From the NCBI GenBank assembly GCA_015501055.1, contig JADNYV010000319.1, positions 1-39,325 of the forward strand: a stretch of 39,325 nt of DNA, given 5' to 3'. Shown here piece after piece: positions 1-10,703 of this stretch. The DNA is from Mucidula mucida (taxonomy: Eukaryota > Basidiomycota > Agaricomycetes > Agaricales > Physalacriaceae). Under the pieces are notes generated by a model that worked only from the letters and a program-made list of their open reading frames with translations, had not been told where the DNA came from and ran no database searches. The position numbers and the translations under genes were made by a program. Each line of letters begins with the position of its first letter. Position 1 is the stretch's first letter.

Positions 1-916
1 TTCGTAAGGTCTGATACACCTTGTCGCCAATACGAAATTGATACTGCGTGCGGCCATTAGCGTCCTGAACGCGCGTAACAGTCGGATCGTATCCAAGTTC
101 TGCACGAGAAGCAAAGGTCATGAAAATGACGAATCGAATGAAGGGTTCTGGAGTCTGCAAGAAATGAGATCCCACAGCCTGGTTCGTAAGGCAAGCCAAC
201 TCACTTTATGATAATCAAACCTTTCAGAAATAGCGATGTGCGATCGCGAGAAGTGCCAAAGCGTCATCGTCATGCCCTCGATAGTGAAGGCGTTCATGAA
301 ACGACGGCATGGATCAGTTTCGATGATGAGGCTAGCCGCAGCGACAATATCAATCTCCGTCTATGAAAAGAAGTTCAGTAAAGAACCTGAGAGTCAACGA
401 ATAACAAACCTCTGCGCGAAGAGTGTGAAATTTCCGGCATCGACCGACAGAAGTCAAGTCTGCTAGAGGAGCTTGAGCTCCCCTACACCCTGCATTGGCT
501 GATGAGTCGACAAGGACAAACTGGGCGTTGGTCTTGATACTAGACTTGTCCAGATAGTCGCAACACAGAACTCGGCTGGAATCGTATTTCATCCTAGCTG
601 TAGCTTCCCCCAGCTTGCCCTTGCCCTTGTCCCACTCCAGACAGATGTCGTGAATTGTGTCTGCGATAGGCCGGAGCTCGGCGAAGGTCATGTCTTCTGA
701 CTTGGTACCCATTCTCGTCTTCACCCATCGCCCATTCCTGAAAACCTTTGACTGCTTGAGTTCAAAAATAACGTGCGCGATGAGGTCGCTGCAGTCCGTT
801 TCAGTGAGTCTCCCGATGGCCAGGTGACAGCCGATAAAGGCATTAGTGCGTAGGACAATGGAATGGTCAACGGTGCTCCGGTTGAGAACTATTTTATGAT
901 CACGGGGAGAGTGCAT
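1..916 (-). CDS. FunK1-type fungal protein kinase K1, 5' part (runs off the left edge)
   Basis: N-terminal part of a FunK1-family protein kinase, presumed to phosphorylate Ser/Thr; the catalytic half lies outside the window. Exon 1 is 410-916 (169 codons from ATG at 916), exon 2 is 205-360 (52 codons), and exon 3 starts at 154 and is open to base 1. Introns 361-409 and 155-204 have GT..AG ends and are phase 0. Exon 2 carries the family pattern CRRFMNAFTIEG...LWHFSRSHIAIS, and exon 3 reads FIRFVIFMTF...LGYDPTV, both typical of the pre-kinase region of FunK1 proteins. No frameshift is seen in the visible part, unlike the other K1 copies, so this copy may be functional. It diverges from gene B across a shared 1.5 kb intergenic region. 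Confidence 0.85.
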
Positions 917-1031
917 GACTGCGGAGAACGCGCGCGTTTGGAGAGGTTGTTGAGGTGTAAAGTTGGGCGTGTTCGTGATGCTCGTTGAGAATAAAGACGA
1001 ATAGGTCGTGACCCTGTTAGCACAATGGAAT

Positions 1032-1037
1032 CACGTG
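1032..1037. promoter_or_regulatory. CACGTG E-box near K1
   Basis: Perfect CACGTG about 116 bp upstream of the K1 start. It is retained in the copies at 8111-8116 and 33366-33371. It is a possible bHLH-factor site; function is inferred only from the motif and its conservation between copies. Confidence 0.35.
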
Positions 1038-1190
1038 TTCCTGCGATTGCTACTTTTGTGGACAGAACAATGGCATCTGGACCGACAATAGTGATCGTCG
1101 ATGCGAGTTTGCAAACGGATAGAAATGCCGCGTCCATGCCGCTAAAGATCGTGTATATCCAGACGTTGTTCGTTCCCCACTGGAAAAGAG

Positions 1191-1439
1191 TCAATAGAAA
1201 ACCCGGTCTGTCATATAATTACGCCACAGACCTGAAGAACAATGTTCGCCTGTGCGAAATCGATGGGTAAATGCACAGTCGTAAGCATACGCAAAGGCTT
1301 TGCTGATGGTCGACTCGAACATCATACACGAAGAAGACAAAGATGTCACCTGCGTGCTGTTCATGGAAGAAAATCGAGCTGGCATGAGTTTGACCGCATC
1401 CCAATCAAAACGAGCTCGCTGAAAGAAGTACTTCAGCAA
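1191..1439 (-). other. Repeated open segment of unknown coding status
   Basis: An 82-codon minus-strand open frame from a non-ATG start reads MPARFSSMNSTQV in its middle. Related segments occur at 7719-7937 (plus) and 33543-33764 (minus), but short indels change frame between copies and the plus strand is also open. No family is recognised. It lies inside the K1-B divergent region and may be leader sequence or an old gene remnant. Confidence 0.2.
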
Positions 1440-1883
1440 GAAATTCGTTAAGAGCCCTCCTGCGCTTGTATCTTGCCGTCAAGTCCCTTGGGAAATGCAC
1501 ACTTCGCTTCGACAGCATACTGTCAAGCGACCAACTCAAGAGAAGGACGAAAAAGTCAATAAATGCGCGGGCACCACCCCAGGAATCTACTCGTACTTTA
1601 GTTGAAAGTATCAGAAGCTAGGCATAGAGACTCAACTAGTAGAGGACCCAATTATGATTCCGGGCGATGGGATAATACGCCTTTCGATAAAGCCGAGAGG
1701 GAACTATTTCGCTATGTGCACAAGCTTTGTTAAACCAGTTTGACACTCTGCATTCCAAGATTGAACTGACACACTTTACAGAAGGTTCTTTGCGCATGTG
1801 TCCACGGGTGCGCCGGCCGCCTTCAGCCGGACCAAAGGGATGTTTCCACTAATCCTTGGGTTCTGTGGAATACGTCGCGTTTT

Positions 1884-1893
1884 CAACGCGTTG
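1884..1893. promoter_or_regulatory. CAACGCGTTG palindrome (MCB-like core)
   Basis: Perfect 10-bp palindrome with central ACGCGT, embedded in a longer CG-rich stretch and followed by a partial inverted GGTTGAA. It recurs in the intergenic copies near 7264 and 34252. ACGCGT is the MBF target in yeasts; that role here is inference. Confidence 0.3.
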
Positions 1894-2299
1894 AGACGTG
1901 GTTGAAACCTTGGATGTACTAAATATCAGTGCCAAAAGCATGTCTGAACTGACTTGCCGGTCTCAACATCGATTCCTCGTACAGGTCAGCTTTTTTTTCT
2001 CCACACATAGAGTACGGCGTCGGCTGCCTGGCGTTCGACGAGGATCCGACTTTGAGTATTCAACAGGTATGGCTTCGATCGGGGACAAGGGCGCGCTGGG
2101 CCTTGGTGCCGCGGTTCAATTATTGGCGTCTATGTAGTATCCAGTGCTCATAAGGAGATGCAATATTACAGCGGAGCCGCTGAAGAATTGATATGATGGT
2201 ATTGGCGCGACTAGTAACGCCCACGTGGATTGCCGAGCGTATTGATTTGGCCTTGATGTTGTTTTCCTTCTTGCCACTCACTTGCCATCTCTTACGCCC

Positions 2300-2306
2300 T
2301 ATATAT
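2300..2306 (+). promoter_or_regulatory. TATA box of gene B
   Basis: TATATAT lies 80 bp upstream of the ATG at 2386. A transcript start some 30 bp downstream would fall near 2330, which argues against the earlier in-frame TTG at 2311 as a start and supports 2386. It is conserved in every copy of the block. Confidence 0.5.
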
Positions 2307-2385
2307 CCTGTTGAGACCGCATAGCTCGTCCACTGCAAGCGCCAACTATTTCCATAATCATATCGCTTTCTTCTGGCTACACGGC

Positions 2386-3460
2386 ATGGCATATTCCAGC
2401 TCGGATTATACCCTTTTCTCCTCATCTTCGAGCCTCAATCCGTCGCCTCTGATTACCGTGCCACTCGCGGACCTTTTCCTCGGAAATCCCATCCGGAATC
2501 GTTGTCTGATTCCCATCCCTGACATGTTGGAAGCCGACGACGGGGCATCTACATCTCTCACACCGAGAAAGAGAACGAATGGGACCAAAAGAAAGACCAG
2601 TCAGATTGTTGCTGGATTCTATACGTCGCAGGATGAAGTGATGGACGCGTCTGTAGAGGATGCTATGGATTCTGATCATTCCGAAGAGGATTGCGATTCA
2701 GACGTCGAGGAGATGGAGGTCGCTGGCTGGATGGTACGTTTTGTGCAGATTCGCCTGTATGATCTAATCAAATTTTAAGGTCTTAACTCCCTCCAAGCGA
2801 CCGTTGAGACGACCAATCACTCCAATATCCTCTGGGAGCAGACCATTTATACCAACAGAACGCCGGTCAGACGAGGAAAGTGATGATGAACAACTCGCGG
2901 AGGAGGACATCAATTTGGAGCGCATAAAGCGTAACAGGATAGACAAGGGCAAGGCTAGGGCGATGGACACAGACCCGCCGATACATTTAAATCAATTGGG
3001 CGCCTCGGAAACAGTTATAGCAATGGGGTATGTCCTGCCATCCCTCAATCGTCGGTGTCTAACGCGAAAGTAGGCTAGCAAGACGTCTAACGATGTGCCA
3101 AGGCCACCCTCTATGCAATACATATCAGAGCAACTGGGCATAATGATCGCCGACCCTACACCTTCACTAGACAAGACTGATGTTCGTACGAGTGTTATAC
3201 CTACCTTTTAATATCATTAACTATACGCGTAGGACCTAGATGATGCGCGGTCTGCAATGTGTGCAAGGACTCCGACGACCAACAAATTCCCGAACTTGGA
3301 TGCAAATATTCAATTCATTCTGGCTCCTCAGAACTTCTCCCCGTTTCGAAAGCGGAAACGACCATGTTCGCCCATCAGCAACAAACCGAAGCTACATTTC
3401 GAACACTACCACAGTGATGGGACTTTTATCCTGCAAGTCGCTCATCAGAAGGAGGTTTAG
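2386..3460 (+). CDS. Gene B: hypothetical low-complexity, probably nuclear protein (left copy)
   Basis: Four exons: 2386-2733, 2780-3027, 3079-3181 and 3233-3460, with introns of 46, 51 and 51 bp. Intron 2 has a CTAAC branch site and ends at CTAG, which is the only acceptor keeping frame. The product is 308 aa. It starts MAYSSSDYTLFSSSSS, then a proline/serine segment, a basic TPRKRTNGTKRK cluster that could be a nuclear localisation signal, an acidic DSDVEEMEV stretch, a second charged region and a C-terminal RKRKRP cluster. No catalytic domain is recognised. Gene R follows on the same strand after 488 bp. The right-arm copy appears identical in exon 1, so this gene is well preserved. Function is unknown; a chromatin or transcription role would be a guess from charge alone. 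Confidence 0.75.
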
Positions 3461-3948
3461 GATGAGGTCCAATAGTGGTCCTGCCGCGTCAATAGTGGGC
3501 GAGATGTTTTGAATGGCGTGTTGGCAGGAGGAACCACTGCGATTCAATCAATAGTCCTTGTAGGCGATGGATTCATTCCCGTCGTCAGCAGCAAAGTATA
3601 TGGACGCTTCTCCCTTTTGCTGTCTGATCTCGGCTATTGAAGTTGGCTTTGGGCGCTACCCCAGCGCTGATCCTTCAGCTCATGTGTACTTCTCGGAAGA
3701 AGACACATGTTCCACCATTTAACATCGTAACTTTCCGCTATGTTTTCCGTGAGTATATCATTGCTTGCTGAGACGATCCGCACGGTAGGAACGAGAGCTT
3801 AAATGGATCTGCGTGAATCCAACGTTTTGGTTTCAATACAAACCAACGCCCTTCACTTCGCACATCTTTGGATTCTGCTCGCCCGTCATCAAGGTCAGTA
3901 CGCTCATTGCTCGCGCGCGCTGTACTAATGACTTCCAACCAGTGACCG
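3461..3948. other. B-R intergenic region
   Basis: 488 bp between the B stop and the R start. No second gene is seen. It must hold the 3' end of B and the R promoter. The right-arm mirror (37556-38043) differs by a one-base indel near 3471 and few substitutions. Confidence 0.5.
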
Positions 3949-5006
3949 ATGGGTAAAACGAAAGCAAAACGCCAAAAGATTCCCGCCGGTCTCGTCTCTG
4001 AGATTAGAGAGTATAGCGCGCTTCTACGTACGCTCAGCGTTGGGACGACGTCGGACTTGACGGGTCAGCTCTTGCGGCATGAACAGGAGCTTCGATTTGA
4101 CGAAGATTCATGGGACGGCGAGACGGAAGACGACGAGGCAATGTACAGTCGCCCACCATCGCCCGATACAAGTTCTCTGCCGCCGCCTACATCACCCTTG
4201 CCAACAAGCTCCCAATTCACCGGCTCCCCGAGTAGAAGCTCTTCCTCTCTTCCTCTTGCATCTGGCTCGCCTCTTACTCCCAGTCGTAAACGCAAGCTGT
4301 CCGCACCGACACCGTCATCTCCGCGCAAGCGGCGGACGATGATGAATTTCGCGCGGTGGCCGCTTCTCCTCGAAGACGTGCCCAAACCGGAGTGGGAGCT
4401 GCAGGACGAGGTCGCAGCGATGATTTCTCAGCTCCAATTGGATGACCCGGAAGAGCAGGAGGAAGAAGAAGAAGACCAAGACTGCGTTCCCGCCGTCACG
4501 CTGTCCACGGCGCACTTTCTCGAATCGCTTTTAGCCACGATTGCAGGATACACACCTCGGCGCGCGGATAGTCTGCAGGATAGGCTGAATCCGATTGATT
4601 GGCGGTATGTGCTGCGTGCGACGACGAATCAGGAGTTTATGGATCCAGAGTCAGTTGTTCGTTCTCGAGTGTTTTTGTTGGACAGCGCTGATGAGTGTTT
4701 CTTAGAGCTGTGAGGAAGGCGGAGCGCCGGCTTCAGGCGATATATGGAGGCGAAGGTGTTCCTATTCCAAGTACGTCCTCGAATGGTCGCCGTACCAAGC
4801 AAGAGGACATCCTGAATGAAATTCTGTATCTGCCTGAAGGCCCGCCACGTCCAGAGCCGGAAGTGAGAGTGGTGAAGAGGCGGAACAAGCCTGAGGGCGC
4901 ACCGAGGAGGAAGTACGAGTGGAAGGACGGGAGGAAGTTGAAAAGGGATTTGGTTGCAGCGGCCAAGGCGAAGAAGAAATCTGAACGGGAGGTATTGGGA
5001 GGATGA
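3949..5006 (+). CDS. Gene R: hypothetical nuclear protein, weakly Rrn9-like (left copy)
   Basis: Two exons, 3949-4649 and 4706-5006, with a 56-bp GTCAGT..TTAG intron that joins the frame exactly; the product is 333 aa. Features in order: a basic start MGKTKAKRQK, a short helical segment, a Ser/Pro-rich linker, a basic SRKRKL...SPRKRR cluster (likely nuclear signal) at about residues 108-128, a conserved-looking block RWPLLLEDVPKPEWELQDEV, an acidic run EEQEEEEED, a segment including LNPIDWRYVLRATT, and a very basic C-terminus. The RWPL...PEW block faintly recalls the Rrn9 domain of RNA polymerase I initiation factors, but I could not test this. The right copy is intact too, with about five amino-acid changes, so selection or recent copying has kept it open. 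Confidence 0.75.
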
Positions 5007-5548
5007 GTCGAAATGGACAGATATTGATACTGGGATGTGCAGAATATCTTGGGTGAGAAAACGTGGCATAGTTTATGTATACAGAAATTGAGGAAGGATA
5101 AGAGGGCCCTAGAAATAGTCAGAGCGTGGCGTTGTAATGTCGATTGAAAAGAAGTCATCGTAAAACTGAAAAATCATCAGTCATTATGTCCTTTTGAATT
5201 CTTGCATGTACAAGAGAAGAGAGATTGCATACTGAAAGAAGACTTGCGAAACATACAATCAGAATATATGTTGAATTTATGGGACTCGGAGTACTCCGAG
5301 GTCGTCATCATATCAAGCTTGAAGCAAGAGTGAAAAACACGAGCGTCGCGTCTGTTGAACGTCACGTTAACGTTGTATATTACTATTATCACTGGTCATC
5401 TGTTGTTTGGAATCGTCGATGTGCAAGAGAAGACGGCGTATCGAAGGAAGACTTGGGTCATTTACAATTGTTGTATCATGTGTCGGTGTAATATCAAGAA
5501 GAGAGTAAGAAGTAAAGATAAAGGAGTGTACTGTTTTCAAAAACTTCG
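5007..5548. other. Intergenic region R to H'
   Basis: R and H' converge here. The part from about 5350 is related to 11590-11750, the 3' flank of gene H, so it belongs to the duplicated H-kinase module. A perfect 16-bp palindrome CTCGGAGTACTCCGAG lies at 5285-5300; the right arm has a near-tandem GACTCGGAGT arrangement instead. No gene is seen. Confidence 0.4.
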
Positions 5549-6149
5549 TTAGTCCTTGAAGGTGTCGTTCACAACTCATCGAAGCATCTGCTGAATGTGA
5601 TCAGTTCGGTTAATCGACATCGAATGAAGAAACAAATCAACTCGTCTTAAGTGATCCCGTTACACCTTTGATGGGCACTGCGCTCCACGAAGGATGTGTG
5701 GCGCATATATCTGCAACGCAGCCCAGACATCCTTCACCATCACATACTTCAATCCAACGGGAAAATTGGACTGGAACGTTACCACCTTTCGAGAACGCTT
5801 GTCAGTATCTGCATTCAAGTAGTAAAGAAAATAATCTGGAAGGAATGTTTCAGACTCCTTTGCCTAAGACGGAAGACAGGACGTGCAGAATAACGGCAGA
5901 AACCTCTGAGAGCTTCCGCGGGTCTCTATTGTTGTTTCACGGGATGTGTTGTAGTGAGTTATTGGGGGGCGATGTTATGGTAACCAGCATCAGTGCGAAG
6001 GGACGAGTAACGGAAACAAGGCGTCAGCGAGCTAGGACGGCGAAGGCGAGACGGACGACCAGTAGATCTAGAGCGGTTTCGGTGTCGATCGCCGTGAGGT
6101 GAAGGAGGGACGGCGTTTGGTGGATGGGGACGAGACGTCGCAGTCGCAT
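5549..6149 (-). pseudogene. H': truncated and broken copy of gene H (left arm)
   Basis: Related to gene H (11753-12683) but lacking its first half and TATA box: the sequence jumps at about 6149 from the middle of H exon 1 straight to upstream flank. The terminal exon is recognisable by the VGLKYVMVKDVW motif and the ending NDTFKD at 5549, but it contains in-frame stops near the middle and close to the end, and the upstream segment is also interrupted. The mirror copy at 35347-35948 shares these lesions, so the gene was dead before the arms duplicated or was homogenised afterwards. No function is expected. Confidence 0.7.
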
Positions 6150-6406
6150 AGCGCTATGGGCGTGACAGTCATCGGGAAATAGGCCGCCGTGCTGATGTCC
6201 TGCTTGAGCGTAAACGTCGACAGGCATTCAGTCATCGAATATTACATCGCAGTAGGAATAACATGAACCGCCGGTCTTGTCCAAACTGAAAGTGTAGATC
6301 ATTGTCTCGTTGATGTCATGAGTGGCACAAGACATTGGTAAACGATGCAATCCACACGTAGTCGCTGGATGTGGATTGGGTCAGAGCGAAGCTGAACAAA
6401 ACGTAC
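6150..6406. other. Upstream flank of H, duplicated and joined to the B exon-1 copy
   Basis: Bases 6150-6395 match 12805-13015, the region upstream of gene H, including the run ATGAGTGGCACAAGACA. The match ends next to the 5' splice site of the B exon-1 copy, marking the junction of two duplicated blocks. Confidence 0.55.
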
Positions 6407-6766
6407 CATCCAGCCAGCGACCTCCATCTCCTCAACGTCTGAATCGCAATCCCCTTCGGAATCATCAGAATCATCCTCTAAAGACGCGTCCATCGCTTCA
6501 CCCTGCGACGTGTAGAATCCTTGCAGCATAGAAACAGCCAGGCTGGTCTTTCTTTTGGTCCCATTCGTTCTCTTTCTCGGTGTGAGAGATGTAGATGCTC
6601 CGTCGTCGTCTTCCAACATGTCAGGGATGGGAACTAGACAACGATTCCGGATGGGATTTCCTAGGAAAAGGTCCGCGACTGGCATGGTAATCAGAGGCGA
6701 CGGATTGAGGCTCGAAGATGAGGAGAAAAGGGTATAATCCGAGCTGGAATATGATAGTGAAGCCAT
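6299..6766 (-). pseudogene. Copy of gene B exon 1, lacking the rest of the gene
   Basis: From ATG at 6766 the frame follows B exon 1 (SYSSSDYTLFSSSSS start) for 120 codons to 6407. The B donor site GTACGT is still present, but exons 2-4 are absent: after about 20 bp of intron the sequence switches to H upstream flank. Unspliced, the frame runs on to a stop at 6299, giving about 155 aa. It could be expressed from the duplicated divergent promoter but has lost the C-terminal 190 residues of B. Confidence 0.7.
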
Positions 6767-9147
6767 GCCGTGTAGTCAGAAGAACGCAATATGATTTTGC
6801 AAATAGTTGGCGCTTGCAGTGGACGAGCTATGCGGTCTCAACGGGATATATAGGGCGTAAGAGAGTGGCAAGAAGGAAACCGACATCAAGGCCAAATCAA
6901 TACGCTCGGCAATCCACGTGGGCGTTACTAGTCGCGCCAATACCATCATATCAATTCTCCAGCAGCTCCAGCTGTAATAATGCATCTCCTTATTAGCGCT
7001 GGATACTACATGGATGCCAATGATTGAACCGCGACACCAAGGCCCAGCGCGCCCTTTGACCTCGATGAGCGAGGCGATACCTATCGAAGACTATAAGTTG
7101 GCTCAAGTTGGCTTCTCGTGGACCGCCAGGCAGCCGACGCCGTATTCGATGTGTGGAGCACGAAAAAGCTGACCTGTACGAGGAATCGACATACCCGGCA
7201 AGTCCGTTGAGAGATGCTTTTGGCACTGATATTTGTCTAATCCAAGGTTTCAACCACGTCTCAACGCGTTGAAAACGCGACGTATGCCTCAGCACCCAAG
7301 GATTAGTGGAAACATCCCTTTGGTCCGGCTGAAGGCGGCCGGCGCACGTGTGGACACATGCTCAAAGAACCTTCTGTAAAGTGTGTCAGTTCAATCTGTG
7401 AATGCAGTTGCAGTATCAAACTGGTTTTCAAAGCTTGTGCACATAGCGAAATGGTTCCGTCTCGGCTTCACCGAAAGGCGTATATCACATCGCTCGAATT
7501 CATCATTGGGTCCTCTACCAGTTGAGTCTGTATGCCTAGCTTCTAATACTTTCAACTAAAGTACGAGTAGACTCCTGGGGTGGTGCGCGCGCGATTATTG
7601 ACTTCCTCGTCCTTCTCTTGAGTTGGTCACTTGACAGTATGCTGTCGAATCGAAGTGTGCATTTCTCAAGGAAGCTTGACGGCAAGATACAAGCGCAGGA
7701 GGGCTCTTAACGAATTTCTTGCTGCAGTACCTCTTTCAGCGAGTTCGTTTTGATTGGGATATGGTCAAATTCATGCCAGCTCGATTTTCTTCCATGAACA
7801 GCACGCAGGTTCCATCTTTGTCTTCTTCGTGGAGTCGACCATCAGCAAAGCCTTTGCGTATGCTTACGACTGTGCATTTATCCATCGAATTTGACAGGCG
7901 GATCATTTTCCTTCAGGTCTGTGGCGTAATTATATGATAGACCCGGTGTTCTATTGACTCTTTTCCAGTGGGGAACGAACAACGTCTGGATATGCACGAT
8001 CATTAGCGGCATGGACGCGCGCATTTCTATCCGTAGCAAACTCGCATCGACGATCACTATTGTCGGTCCAGATGCCATTGTTCTGTCCACAAAAGTAGCA
8101 ATCGCAGGAACACGTGATTCCATTGTGCTAACAGGGTCACGACCTATTCGTCTTTGTTCTCAACGAGCATCACGAGCACGCCAAACCTACACCTCAACAA
8201 CCTCTCCATACGCGCGCGTTCTCCGCAGTCATGCACTCTCCCCGTGATCATAAAATAGTTCTCAACCGGAGCACCGTTGACCATTCCATTGTCCTACGCA
8301 CTAATGCCTTTATCGGCTGTCACCTGGCCATCGGGAGACTCACTGAAACGGACTGCAGCGACCTCATCGCGCACGTTATTTTTGAACTCAAGCAGTCAAA
8401 GGTTTTCAGGAATGGGCGATGGGTGAAGACGAGAATGGGTACCAAGTCAGAAGACATGACCTTCGCCGAGCTCCGGCCCATCGCAGACACAATTCACGAC
8501 ATCTGTCTGGAGTGGGACAAGGGCAAGGGCAAGCTGGGGGAAGCTACAGCTAGGATGAAATACGATTCCAGCCGAGTTCTGTGTTGCGACTATCTGGACA
8601 AGTCTAGTATCAAGACCAACGCCCAGTTTGTCCTTGTCGACTCATCAGCCAATGCAGGGTGTAGCGGAGCTCAAGCTCCTCTAGCAGACTTGACTTCTGT
8701 CGGTCGATGCCGGAAATTTCACACTCTTCGCGCAGAGGTTTATTATTCGTTGACTCTCAGGTTCTTTACTGAACTTCTTTTCATAGACGGAGATTGATAT
8801 TGTCGCTGCGGCTAGCCTAATCATCGAAACTGATCCATGCCGTCGTTTCATGAACGCCTTCACTATCGAGGGCACGACGATGACGCTTTGGCACTTCTCG
8901 CGGTCGCACATCGCTATTTCTAAAAGTTTGATTATCATAAAGTAAGTTGCTTGCCTTACGAACCAGGTTGCAGGATCTCATTTCTTGCAGAATCCAGAAC
9001 ACTTCATTCGATTCGTCATCTTCATGACCTTTGCTTCTCGTGCAGAACTTGGATACGATCCGACTGTTACGCGCGTCCAGGACGCTAACGGTCGCACGCA
9101 GTATCAGTTTCGTATTGGCGACAAGATTTATCAGACCTTACGAACTC
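6380..9147 (-). repeat. Nested inverted repeat, second member in left arm
   Basis: Reverse-complement copy of 1-2756. It holds the B exon-1 copy (minus), the divergent region and the 5' part of kinase K1'. K1' then continues beyond the mirrored window edge. The spacer between the two members (2757-6379) carries the rest of B, gene R and H'. The same nested palindrome exists in the right arm around an axis near 36930. Confidence 0.9.
6767..8230. promoter_or_regulatory. Divergent region between B exon-1 copy and K1'
   Basis: Inverted copy of 917-2385. It retains the CACGTG sites at 6915-6920 and 8111-8116 and the CAACGCGTTG palindrome near 7264. No complete gene is seen; the unknown open segment of 1191-1439 has its counterpart at 7719-7937. 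Confidence 0.5.
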
Positions 9148-10703
9148 TCGCCGAATTACAGCAGATGGATATTATCTGCAAGGCACCACGGGTGTGGGCT
9201 GTGACAGAACTACACGCCGAGACCAAGGCTCCCATAGGGGAGGCATTGGTCCTGAAAGACTTTTGGACCTACGCGGATGCGAAAGGCGAGCTGGAAATCC
9301 AGACCGGTATCTTCAATGCGCTCCGGAAAGTGGACGAAGATGGCGACGGTCCTGCGAATACGTCGGGTCTGTTGGCAGAGCAGGCAAAGAAATTCTTCCT
9401 GCACATCTTATTAGATGCGCCCGTTCATTTCAACGGAGTTGATGATACGGCCCCGGCGCCTGACAATGGTTCGATTTTGATGAAGTATGCTGCAGCATAT
9501 GGAGTCAGCGGTATGCCACAGCCCCCATCGACACCTCGTCACACGACGAAGGTTCACCAAAGGATTATCTTTGCAGAGGAATGTGAACCCTGGACGAGAT
9601 TTCCAAGTACGGTGATTTCGCCCTAGCTATGGCCCAGCTCATTCAAGGTAATCTCTTACGCATTTCTTCCACTTGTTTCAAGCTGACGTCCACCAGGCTT
9701 GGATTACATGCGCATCGCAGGATATACACACCACGACATCAGTCTCGGGAATTGTTTAGTTCATGTAGCGGCTGACGGTCGGCGGCAACTGAAGATCTCC
9801 GACCTCGAGTTTGCGCAACCTTACAATACTCCATTCTCCGAGAACGGCGTTACTGTAAGCACGTCCAACTGATTTTCGCTCTTCAATCTCAACGTGGCGT
9901 TTAGGGTACCCCAGGATTTATGGCCGTCGAATACGAGAGTGGACGTCACCTTTTCGTCCCAACTATTGTGCGATCCAAAATGTTCTTCCGCTACAACTTT
10001 GCGCACGACCTGGAGGCTGCGCTCTGGATATACATCTGGTTCATCTTCAACAAGATCCCAGATTGTCTCGACCCCGACGCTTCTGCGGACTGCCGCTCCG
10101 AAATCCAGTATTGTCGTGACGAGCTTCTTGAGGAGGAAGACTCGTCTGCACGGCTCGCCTTGGTGACAAAGCATGTTGCCTCCCACGCAGCGCTTCAGGA
10201 TGTCTCCCAGCTATACAACGGCGTTCCAGAGGGGGCGAGCCTTGTTTCCGGGTTGAAGAGCTTTGACGTCCTACCGATTTGTACGAGAGAGTCGAAGAAA
10301 CGGCCCCACTCGATGTCGGTGTCGCGGGGATGACGCGCTGGGATCCGAAGAGCTTTTCTCCTGCGCATTACATCTTCCTGCGGGATCAGTTCATGGATAT
10401 GCATCACCGGTTAGCCGGGGTGGGTTATAGTGCTGTCACACATAGAGAGTTCGAACTTGCGGCGGCGGAGGTGGCTGCCCAGCGTGTTGAGAAACGAGAA
10501 CACGATGATGGGGAGGACGAGGTCGAGGAGAAAGAGGTCGTTCCAAGGAGCTGGCTGCCCAGCGTGTTCAGAAACGAGAACGCGATGATGGGGAGGTCGA
10601 GGACGAGGATGTGGAGAAAGAGGTTGTTGCCAAGAAGTTGTGTGTGCGCGCTGATGAAGGCGAGACGGACGTAGAGTCTCCTGCGACTGGCGCCGAAGAC
10701 TGA
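8231..10703 (+). pseudogene. FunK1-type protein kinase K1' (left arm), frameshifted
   Basis: Five exons by splice sites and comparison with the other copies: 8231-8737, 8787-8939, 8992-9647, 9697-9854 and 9906-10703. Family marks: RRFMNAFTIEG and LWHFSRSHIAIS in exon 2, FIRFVIFMTF and LGYDPTV in exon 3, then the lysine motif LVLKDFW, the catalytic loop YTHHDISLGNCLV (HHD in place of HRD; Asp and Asn kept), SDLEFA replacing DFG, and GTPGFMAVE as activation-segment end. The C-terminus is an acidic/basic repeat. Single-base losses relative to the other copies occur in exon 2 (near 8928), exon 3 (near 9591), exon 5 (near 10272) and within the repeat (near 10550). As read, no full-length product is made. 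The gene lies downstream of the duplicated divergent promoter. Confidence 0.8.
10478..10640 (+). repeat. Coding minisatellite in the K1' tail, two units
   Basis: Two imperfect units encode AQRVEKREHDDGEDEVEEKE-like peptide, separated by a short spacer. The right-arm kinase has three units (30750-31020), so unit number differs between the arms. Highly charged, probably disordered. Confidence 0.7.

Larger units (their letters stand above)
917..2385. promoter_or_regulatory. Divergent intergenic region between kinase K1 and gene B
   Basis: The shared upstream region of K1 (minus) and B (plus) is preserved in the inverted copy 6767-8230 and the copy 33251-34737. It holds CACGTG E-box palindromes at 1032-1037 (near K1) and 2223-2228 (near B), a perfect 10-bp palindrome CAACGCGTTG at 1884-1893 containing ACGCGT (an MCB-like core), and a TATATAT box at 2300-2306, 80 bp before the B start codon. 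Small ORFs occur on both strands but none has convincing gene structure. Confidence 0.5.
1..2756 (+). repeat. Nested inverted repeat, left member (K1 / promoter / B exon 1)
   Basis: This block recurs inverted at about 6380-9147 (paired coordinates sum to about 9147) and in direct orientation at about 32337-35110. It contains the start of kinase K1, the divergent intergenic region and exon 1 of gene B. Homology stops about 20 bp into intron 1 of B. The copy at 32337 looks closer to this one than the adjacent copy at 6380-9147 does, which suggests exchange between arms. Confidence 0.9.

Noticed and set aside
1898..2137. 79-codon open frame and its copies near 7093 and 34260
   Set aside because: Starts at GTG, has no family resemblance and sits in the divergent promoter; frame is not kept in the inverted copy.
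2311..2385. Upstream TTG start extending gene B by 25 residues
   Set aside because: It is not ATG, lies only a few bases after the TATA box and would precede the likely transcript start.
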